Below are positions 56,113 through 64,000 of a stretch of DNA of 64,000 nt, piece after piece; the stretch's first letter is position 1; each line of letters starts with the position of its first letter. Source of the stretch: Micrasema longulum (Eukaryota > Arthropoda > Insecta > Trichoptera > Brachycentridae); NCBI GenBank assembly GCA_022494885.1, contig JAGVSM010000222.1:1-64000 (forward strand), written 5' to 3'. The position numbers and the translations under genes were made by a program. Under the pieces are notes generated by a model. The model was given only the letters and a program-made list of their open reading frames with translations. It had not been told where the DNA came from and ran no database searches.

Positions 56113-57150
56113 TAACAAAAAGAGATATAAACTATTTATTATTATGAAAATAGAACTTTGTTAGTAGTAGTGTTAGACGACTTTTATAATTTTACAAGAA
56201 CACTACTGCAGTTTCGGGAGAGCACTCCTCCCATCGACGGGTGATATAAAACTAATATAGTAAACACAGAATATTGTTCACGAATTTAACCAAAAAATTA
56301 ACGAATTAATCAGTGAAACCTAAAGCAGTGGGTTTTTTCCACTTATCTAAGATGTTAGCATATATATAGATAGTTATCTAAAGTACAGATATAAAAACGT
56401 GATCAATGAGGGAAAGTAATGAAGTATGAAATGTACGAAATGCGTTGCACTAATAACAAAGTTTTAATTTCATAATAATAATTTATAATGAAAAATTTAC
56501 GAAGTGAATGCCGAATCAATTAACAATGATATGAATATATATTCATCTTGCAGTGCACAGGCTACCAAAGAGCTAAAGTATATAAAAAAATGTGAATATG
56601 AATTTTAAAAATATTACCTGAGGTGGTATGGCACAATTTTTTTTTTGTTTTTTTTAGTTCTGATATATTTTTCAATACGTAAATGTTTATTATTACGTTT
56701 GGTATTATTTCAATGTATTTTATAATTTATTTATTATATTATTTCATTTTATGTATGTTATAACTATTCATTTAGGTAGCTATGTGTCTCACAAAATGAT
56801 ATTTTTGTAACTCTTGGAAGTACAAAGAAATTAAAATAAAAAATGTAAAAAATAAAAAAAAATAATAATAATAATTGAAAAGCTTTTTTCCCATGTTGAA
56901 AACAGAGTTAATTAAAGCAATCCAGAGGCAACCGAAAATGACACAGACAATGTTCATTTGTAAGGGAGCGCTTTATAACAGAATGATAAATGTTGCAGTT
57001 AACAATTTAACCGATCTTGCCTGAGACGTCTAAATATTCGTCTTTCTCGAGCAACCCTCGGAACATTAACCTTAGAAACAGGGACTCTAAAAAGGTTTTT
57101 GCGGAAACCGGTTTTTTTTTCTTATTATTTGCTCACCTCGTGGTAAAATA
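56113..57150. other. Nothing recognised
   Basis: AT-rich sequence without supported features. Confidence 0.4.
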
Positions 57151-57152
57151 AT

Positions 57153-57335
57153 AAATCGGGTTGTGGTCCTGTGGCTAGTGTCTCGGACTCACGGACCAAA
57201 GGTCCGTGGTTCGAATCCCACTCAACCCCAACTCGATTCCATTTTCTAATAATGAGTTATTTACAACTCGTTGAAAATGGCCCTCAAAATTAAATATTTG
57301 GCTAAATCATAAGAACGCAAATATTTCTTTTCTAT
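57153..57335 (+). repeat. SINE-B copy
   Basis: 'aatcgggttgtggtcctgtg', 'gtggttcgaatcccactcaa', 'atgagttatttacaactcg', 'ttaaatatttggctaaat' and an A-run at the end. Confidence 0.85.
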
Positions 57336-57519
57336 AAAAAAAAAAATTCCTTCTGTCTTGTATTTGTGATGTTATTATACATAATAATAAAAATAATTCT
57401 GAATTAACAAACATAATAACTTTTTGATCTACTCATTATTTATATTAAAATAAAAACATAAGTTTGAAAATTATTTATTTGACCAATTATCAAACTGGTG
57501 ACAGACAAGAGAATTATGT

Positions 57520-58145
57520 ATTAAGAATTTAATTCTACCGAGAATTACCAGTAAATAACATAAATGTAATATATTTAAATTACATGTTTTTGTAATAAAT
57601 TTCTTTAGATCATGTGGTCTTGCTAGGTGCATGCTTTTTAAAGGCATACATTTTTTTATGAAGTGGAAAATAAAAAATATATATTTGTAAAATCATAACA
57701 AAACACCGCATAGGGAATTTATTTTATAATCTTAATTATCCATATTATTATTTATCAATGTGTTTTAGTATCTCTCCTGACTTTTGTCTACCCAAATCCA
57801 GTAACAATTTTTCTGGCAATTTTTTTCAATTGATTTCAGGTCATGGTTTTACAATGTTTGCGAAATACATGAAATATTTTGAGTTTCACAAACCTGATTT
57901 TTTTTTCTCTAATTTAGAGTTGTTGTAAACCATATTACTAACCCTTTATTTTGAATCCTGGAAGAGTGGGAGTATTCCTTCAAGGATTTCTCAGAATAAT
58001 TTACCTCAATATAATTCTATAATTATGTCATTTTTTAAATCCAAAATGTCGAATTTCTTATATAACTCGACCCCGCCGCCGAAGTACATGACAGGGTTTT
58101 TAAAAAATATTTTAATGATCGATATTTAAGCAGACTCGAGAGGTT
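57520..58145 (-). mobile_element. LINE 'D' copy 3, decayed
   Basis: Parallel to 25495-26065 throughout, for example 'tcatggttttacaatgtttg', 'gaatcctggaagagtgggag' and 'ttaagcagactcgagaggtt'. Stops in all frames. Confidence 0.65.
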
Positions 58146-58309
58146 TCAGTAATAGTATGTAACTGCCTCCCCATCCTACTATCTCATAAGTTATAATTAT
58201 TAAATTACACAACACATAAAATAATTGTTCAGTTAATTTTAAGATATTACGTTACGATTTGACTTAAATATAGGAGTTGGTTAAAAAAGTAAATTACTGT
58301 TTTTATCCT

Positions 58310-58375
58310 CCCGATCTAAACACAAGCATATTGCTTCATTAGAGAGATAGAAACGTTAAATATAAAACTTTAATA
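58310..58375 (+). repeat. Repeat J
   Basis: 'gatctaaacacaagcatatt' and 'ttagagagatagaaacgtta', inverse of 46577-46635. Confidence 0.45.
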
Positions 58376-58378
58376 TGT

Positions 58379-58381
<3 letters not shown>

Positions 58382-58425
<44 letters not shown>
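58382..58425. repeat. TA microsatellite
   Basis: About 22 TA units, directly before repeat K. Confidence 0.9.
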
Positions 58426-58426
<1 letters not shown>

Positions 58427-58430
<4 letters not shown>

Positions 58431-59092
58431 GCGGACCCGACAAACGTTGTCCTGCCCGAACGTTGGCTTACCTATTATTAGCTTAGAAAAAGTCTTTTTA
58501 TTTATTATTAAGTACCTAGGTACTTGTTTGTGATTTAATTCCAAAATTTAAAATTGTTTATATTCAAATATTGAATTTTAATTAGGTACCAAGGTACTTG
58601 TTTACTGTCGAATTCAAAATATAAAGTAAATATTTTTTCAAATATGGCATTCTTATTGCAAACGTCAAACTCCGGTCTTTTCACCAACAGAGGGGTGTAC
58701 TTATGTAGGAAAACGATTTATAGCAACGTGTCGAATTAATTATTATTTTAGTATTACCAAAAATTCAGTAAAAATAAATAAATGGGTAGAAACTATAAGA
58801 AATTTAGGGAAAGGTTTTGATGAAAAACAAACTTTTTTAATACACAAAAAAAAACAACTTTCCATTTTTTTGTAAATGCATTCTCCTCAAATGCAACCAT
58901 GGTATATCAATGGATAAAACATTTGTGATCCTTACTTAATTTTTACATATTCGATTGAAGATTGAAGATATTAATATCTACGAACACTCACAGCGCAAAG
59001 ATCTATATTTCTCTGAAAACCGCACGTAAATTGGTTAAGCCGTTTAGGAGAAGTTCACTGACATCACACGTACAGAGGAATCATATATATTA
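58427..59092 (+). repeat. Interspersed repeat K, full copy
   Basis: Starts 'actagcggacccgacaaacg' and ends with 'gaaaaccgcacgtaaattgg', 'ttaagccgtttaggagaagt' and 'cacgtacagaggaatc'. These end motifs are widespread in insect genomes as an anonymous interspersed repeat. Class uncertain. A head fragment recurs at 63888. Confidence 0.6.
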
Positions 59093-59094
59093 AA

Positions 59095-59930
59095 ACAAAA
59101 AAATACATGTTTTTTTTCTTTTAATGAAATAAAAAAAACATAATTGAAAACATCTGTCATCTCACTAGAGTATCCAAACTTTTAATTTTCTATATAAATG
59201 AGAAAACACATTGAATACTTTATGTACAGACAGAAAAGTGAACAAAATATAAAAAAAATAAAATAACTTACAACCACTTTTTTAAAACACTATACATATC
59301 TTGCATTGTTGTCTGTATACCAGTATATTATTTAAATTACTAAACATACAAAGGTTTATTGAATAAAAAATATCCGACAACCGGTTTGAAGATAGTTGGA
59401 TTGATTGAAGCCCTGCTTTCAGCCTCCCCTAAGAACACATCTCGCTGAGGAAGTACTCATATTCTCAAATCATCGTAGATAAAATACTCGTTTGACATAA
59501 TGACGTCACTAGGGCCATGTGGGCTAAATTATTGTATGTGTTAACTCCATGCGTGTTTCATTTCGTTCAACACGGAAAATTAGGTACTATCCTGTATTAG
59601 AAAAACAAAAGCAAAATTGCGCTCCCAAACAAAATTAAATTTATCTTACACTTCAATAAACTAAATTAGATTTCCTCGCAAACACTTTATACAGGAATTC
59701 GATATTATAATGAAGTGCTCAGTGGAAGAAATACAAAAGACATTTTGCTATAATCGAAAGGTGTAAACAGTAAATAAATGGTAATTTATATCACCGTGGA
59801 ATAAATTTCACTAAAAAGACATAAAGTGATTTAAAAAAAGCAATTTAACTATCTTAAAAGCTTGCCTGCCAATTTTTTGCATTAATCTCTGAAAAACATT
59901 TAGGAAGGAATCTGGTAATTTAAAAAAAAA
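59095..59930. other. Nothing recognised
   Basis: No frame or shared repeat. Confidence 0.35.
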
Positions 59931-59937
59931 ATTGTTG

Positions 59938-60265
59938 CAACAGAGATGGAAAACATTTTTGAGAAGAGAAAACGGAAGTATTGGCAATTACTAGGCTTAT
60001 GACCCGTCATTAACTGGTTTGAGTGACCACTTTACACACTGTGTAACATTCACAATTCTGCCCATGTTTTTACACCCATTACTTCTCAACTCTTTCATTT
60101 TTTTAAAGTAAAAAAGCTATAACTTTGATTGATGCGAATGAGATTCATCTGGCTGAATCATTTCAATTAATAGGAAACGCCTGAATTTAGATCTTAATAA
60201 ATCCTTTGGGGGAAATCCAGCCGATCCACAAACATTTGGAGATACTCAAAACATTGGTGATAAAT
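59938..60265 (+). repeat. Foldback family, left arm plus loop
   Basis: 'caacagagatggaaaac', 'gaccactttacacactgtgt', 'gaggaaacgcctgaa'-type loop sequence and 'gaaatccagccgatccacaa', which also follows the hairpin at 35725-35790. Confidence 0.65.
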
Positions 60266-60269
60266 ATTT

Positions 60270-60945
60270 TTTATACGTTGTGTTTAAAACTGTTTTAACA
60301 TTTTGTCGTTTCTCTATGTATCTACATTAAATGTTTTTTGTGTATCCTCACATATAAAAGAAAAGTAAATTGTTAAGTGTCCTCGGAATCAGTGAGGTCA
60401 CATTATTTTTATTATTAATTATTGTTTGTTGAGTGACAAAAAATATTTAAATAAAGTAAATAAACTGCAGTGTTATAGTATTTATGTAACGCAGTATTAT
60501 TATTTTTTTCTTTATAACGTTTAATTGAAGCGTTTATATTCTATTAAATATCTGTTTTTGTAAGGTAAAAGGCACTGCGAGCCGTGTATATACTCGTTTT
60601 TAAGCAAATAAACATTATAAAAAAATACCAACAACATTTTCAAAACAAGAAAGAAAAAAATAAGATTACAATCTCCAGAATGTGTAGATTAGTCATTACA
60701 ATACTTTGAATTCTTCGGGATAGATCTTATGGCATTTTGAAAATCTCTACGCCATTAACACAGTGTGGAATGACGATGGATTGGCATGGGTTAGCTCAAA
60801 GTCTTATATATGTAGCTAGTGTTTATGAATACTGTTTTTTTTTGCTACACAAGTAAATGTTCTTTTTGTTCGATTCTTGTACACATTGCACCCTTAGGAC
60901 GAAAACGATTAAACTCAAAAAAGCTTATAATTACAATATTAGAGT
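60270..60945. other. Nothing recognised
   Basis: AT-rich sequence without supported features. Confidence 0.4.
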
Positions 60946-60949
60946 TTGT

Positions 60950-61395
60950 TGAAATGTTCGTAGACAAAAGACTGGATTTCACCCCCTCGGAAGTCATTAA
61001 GATAAACAAATTACAACAGGGATGGAGAATAGCTTATATAAGGGAATATGGAAGTATAGGCATTTACAGGGCTTATGACCTGTCATTGGCTGGTTTGAGT
61101 GACCACTTTACACACTGTGTAACATTAACCATTTGTCCTATGTTTGAACATCCATATTTCTTCAATTCTTCCATATGTTGATTTAAGTGAAGATAAAGAG
61201 CTGAAACCTTTATTGTAGTGAAGAGATTCATCTGATTGAATTATTTCACAAACTAGGCAACGCCTGAAAACAATTTTTAAACTCCTTGTTGGACCAGTTA
61301 GTTTCATTACAATATTTAGGTCATAAGCCCTGTAAATGCCTAGACTTCCATATTCCCTTATTTAAGGTATTCTTCACCCTTGTTGTAATTTGTTA
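60950..61395 (+). repeat. Foldback family, long form
   Basis: Closest relative of 2370-2812: 'gttcgtagacaaaagactgg', left arm, loop with 'gctgaaacctttattgtag' and 'caggcaacgcctgaaaac'-like sequence, then the inverted arm at 61318-61395 ('cataagccctgtaaatgcct'). The frame 60819-61181 that crosses it is not a gene. Confidence 0.7.
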
Positions 61396-62015
61396 AGCTT
61401 AAAATGAGTTAAGATCGTAAATCGACTTCGATGAACATTATCCATCTTTTTGCATTTAAAAAAACGCAACATTTGGGTGGGAATAGGACATAACCGTTAC
61501 ATCGGTCTCTTTATAACTCAGAGAATTTAGATTCCGTGTCAGTACGGAAGTGACGCAATTAGTGTTGTGTTTACATTACTGTGTGAAAGACGCAACGCAG
61601 ACAAACATATATGACCGAAATCCGGTTGAGTCGATTTTATTCCGATACAAATCGAATGTTTACTTTATTTTTAAAAATTAAAACGACCAATTTAGCTTTG
61701 TGATGATTTCGTTCTGACTTAGCAATAATTTTAGTGACTTTTTTACGTTTATGTCATTTCGTGAAAAAAAAACATATGTTTGGTGACCCGATCTGAACTT
61801 ATAAAAATTATGTTATTATCTTATTTATCAAAGTGCTTTTTTTTTTTTTTTCAATCTAGTAATGACTCATTAAATAAATGTCAAGTTTAAACTTAAAATA
61901 ATTTATTTTTTTAAACTTTTTTTTCGTAGATGCATAGCTGAAAGCCTTTGGTATAATTTTTAACTCAAAATTTGGTACTTACTTCGAAAAATACGAAACA
62001 ATCGACGAAAGAATC
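61396..62015. other. Nothing recognised
   Basis: No frame or shared repeat. Confidence 0.35.
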
Positions 62016-62017
62016 TT

Positions 62018-62065
62018 CCGTGCTTAAGTCAAGTGTTTTAACCACTACATTACGGAGGCCGCCCA
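62018..62065 (-). repeat. tRNA-like SINE head fragment
   Basis: On the minus strand 'gtaatgtagtggttaaaaca' resembles a SINE A box region. The rest of the element is missing. Confidence 0.35.
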
Positions 62066-62095
62066 TTTCCAACATACATAAATATAAAAAATCAT

Positions 62096-62335
62096 TGCCT
62101 CGTGGTCGTCAGCGCGTTTGCCTACCATGCAAGAGATCTCGGGTTCGATTTCCGACATGGTTGATATGAAATATTTATATAAAAGGGTATTTTTATTTTC
62201 AAATATTTCACAGTCCCTGGACTGGTATTTGAAGCGTAAAACTTATCATCTTACCTTCCTGTAACAAAAAATGATCAAGATACGCTGCGATTGGTATACC
62301 AATGCAGTGCTCTATGCACCATTAGGTGCGGAAAT
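62096..62335 (+). repeat. SINE-A, nearly full-length
   Basis: 'gcctcgtggtcgtcagcgcg', 'tcgggttcgatttccgac' (B box), 'gatatgaaatatttata', 'cagtccctggactggtattt', 'aatgcagtgctctatgcacc' and 'attaggtgcgga'. Confidence 0.85.
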
Positions 62336-62379
62336 CTTATTCTCATCCTTTTGTCAGCTCTAGTTTTATAATATATTTG

Positions 62380-63030
62380 TTAATTTTACAAAAATCGTCT
62401 TATATTACTCTTATTTGGTCACCTTACAATAATGTTAGTATTAATAGACTAGAAATGGTCCAACAAAAATACTTTAAACATATCGATTATCGGTTAAACC
62501 TTAACTTCTCTAACTGTACTGAAAGTATGTGGTACCATGGAATAAACTCTCTTTAAATCGAAGAATAATGTTAGACCAGTGATTTTTATACAAATTGATA
62601 AATAATCAAATTGATTCCCCTAATCTTTTTGAAAGACTTCCATTCCGTGTGCCATCTAGACCGACAAGACAAAATCTTCTTTTTTACACAAATAACGCGT
62701 CAACAAACTATTTAAAACAATCTACAATACCTAGAATATGCGACAATATATCAATAGATTAACCGAGGCATTTTTATTACAATGTATGTAAATTTTATGT
62801 CAAATATCATAGAAATATTGAAAGAAGCAGATATTTATAAAATTACTTTTATTTATGACGCATATTTTTTCATTTCTTATCTTTTACATTTGTTTTATTT
62901 AACATAATTTAAGTAATTGTATTAAGTGTAAACAGTTTTTTGGTGTTTAATGAGTGTCCTACACTAATATACAAAGAAATCATCAATATTTGTGTGTACA
63001 TTACTGATTTTTTACCCGTTAAAATAAATA
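62380..63030 (+). mobile_element. LINE RT C-terminus, decayed
   Basis: Frames give 'YITLIWSPYNNVSINRLEMV', 'QQKYFKHIDYRLNLNFSNC', then 'LFERLPFRVPSRPTRQNLLF' and 'IPRICDNISID'. A Jockey/CR1-group C-terminus with two frameshifts, following directly behind a SINE-A copy. 3' UTR to about 63030 ends 'aaaataaataca'. Confidence 0.7.
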
Positions 63031-63034
63031 CATA

Positions 63035-63885
63035 TTTATGAAATTTGACTGTATTCTTATTATGAGTAAGTAAGGTGATAAAATTTCTCGTTTTAAGAAC
63101 AAGAGTGGACTTTTTTAGTATTGTTTTTCAACGTGGATACGATTATTCGATACAAAGAACATGTAAATGTTTATCGTGTTCAAAGTTTTAAGAGTCCTGT
63201 ATCAATCACCCTTATGTAAATAGGGCTAAGAAGAAAACCCCGATGAAACCTGGATATCTTTTATCTGACCTTATTTTCTACGCACGCTCTATTTACCAAC
63301 ACGAGTGCAACGTAATAAATGACACCTCTTTCATTTGATTGCTTTACATGGAAAGGCAAAAAGGTTTGGTTATTACATTTCTTTACATTTCGGACGTCAC
63401 GCATTTACCTTTTACGACTGCCATCTGACAAATGTAAGATGCTCTTGACATTTAAATAAGTTTATTTTCGGGAATACCTCAGTATAGTCATGTTATCAGT
63501 TGCTGGCTGTCAGCGCTGACGACAGATGTTTTTTTTATGTTGCATTTTTTTGTACGACTGCTGCCTTCTAAGTTTTAACAAAGAAATGATATATTTTTTT
63601 TACAAATGGTTTTAATCATTTTAAAAATATTATCCTTAACACTTTTGCGTGAGTTTAAACCAATTTTCAAAACAGTTTTTCCACTCTGATGGTTGTATCT
63701 ATGAAGAAACTACTTCAGAGCGGGACTACAGAGACCATTTGTTTTTCCTGAATGCAAGACAAATCAACCGTTGATTATACCTGGCGAAGAAGTATATTTT
63801 TTTCATGCCCGGATTACCAGTTTTAGACACTTCCTCTCTAATTATATATCATAATTAATATCAGTGATATATTTATAAATATATT
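63035..63885. other. Nothing recognised
   Basis: No frame or shared repeat. Confidence 0.35.
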
Positions 63886-63887
63886 AT

Positions 63888-63945
63888 ACGAGCTGAACCC
63901 GGCAATGCTTTGCTATTGCAAGAGTTCATTCTCGTAAATGGATTA
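63888..63945 (+). repeat. Repeat K head fragment
   Basis: 'cgagctgaacccggcaatgc' corresponds to 'ctagcggacccgacaaacg' at 58428 and is followed by unrelated sequence. Confidence 0.45.
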
Positions 63946-63954
63946 AATGAACAA

Positions 63955-64000
63955 AATCGAATGCTGTCAAAATACGATCTCTCATGTAAATGTGTCATAA
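63955..64000 (+). mobile_element. RTE-X fragment, cut by the window edge
   Basis: 'cgaatgctgtcaaaatacga' and 'tctctcatgtaaatgtg' match 26290-26338 in RTE-X (the LNAVEMRSL...MCGKT stretch). Continues beyond the window. Confidence 0.6.

Noticed and set aside
60819..61181. 120-codon plus frame as a gene.
   Set aside because: Its second half is the foldback repeat, which is broken in the other copies, and the first half has no recognisable content.
62096..62170. tRNA-like sequence with A and B boxes, as in the other SINE heads.
   Set aside because: It lacks a consistent cloverleaf and is followed by the shared SINE body, so it is not a tRNA gene.
1..64000. piRNA cluster suggested by dense nested TE fragments.
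   Set aside because: TE density alone is normal for an insect intron of this size; without small-RNA data and with mixed orientations the claim cannot be supported.
1..64000. CRISPR arrays, prokaryotic operons, phage or plasmid features.
   Set aside because: No regularly spaced short repeats with unique spacers, no ribosome binding sites with packed genes; the sequence is plainly eukaryotic.

Overview
The window reads as AT-rich nuclear DNA of an insect. A lepidopteran is my best guess, from the mix of RTE-like, Jockey/CR1-group and mariner elements and tRNA-derived SINEs, but the order cannot be settled from this sequence. There are no operons, ribosome binding sites, CRISPR arrays or complete host genes. 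I could not identify the host gene that is partly present.

Host gene. Three plus-strand segments look like exons of one gene: 9763..9854, 41145..41295 and 49065..49121. Each has a polypyrimidine-AG acceptor, the first two have GTAAG donors, and the codon phases join without a break: the split CG|A codon across the first junction gives Arg, and phase 0 is kept across the second. Together they encode about 99 residues ending in a stop. Earlier exons would lie left of the window. The two introns, 31.3 kb and 7.8 kb, are packed with transposable elements.

Transposable elements fill most of the recognisable remainder. (1) 5'-truncated non-LTR retrotransposons of Jockey/CR1 type occur on both strands in almost every 5 kb. 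(2) RTE-like LINEs lie at 3465-4035, 5800-6380, 7283-8175, 26216-27395, 42375-42512 and the right edge. (3) Mariner-like transposons: a 3 kb composite with 24-bp terminal inverted repeats at 15487-18505, an N-terminal remnant at 22985-23310 and a C-terminal remnant at 39790-40065. (4) tRNA-derived SINEs, here named SINE-A, B, C and D. (5) Short non-autonomous families named here foldback, E, F, G, H, J and K, recognised only because they recur inside the window. (6) A Gypsy-like LTR with a primer binding site at 42520-43580. (7) A direct-repeat sandwich at 43759-44868.

Nesting is common and gives a relative history: a LINE inside a SINE (1.0-1.9 kb), a LINE inside repeat E (4.3-4.9 kb), several insertions inside the mariner element, a LINE inside an RTE with a 7-bp target duplication (26.3-27.0 kb), and a hairpin-bearing insertion inside a LINE (29.2-29.6 kb). 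The most distinctive structure is the foldback family. One copy (35391-35720) is a nearly perfect hairpin with arms of about 156 bp and a 17-bp loop, and arm fragments recur at least ten times.

I found no convincing new biological system. The items most worth checking are the three-exon gene, the foldback family, the direct-repeat sandwich, the element with 15-bp inverted ends at 50944-51733, and a hammerhead-ribozyme-like core at 49320. All family names are by eye; percent identities and database classes were not computed.
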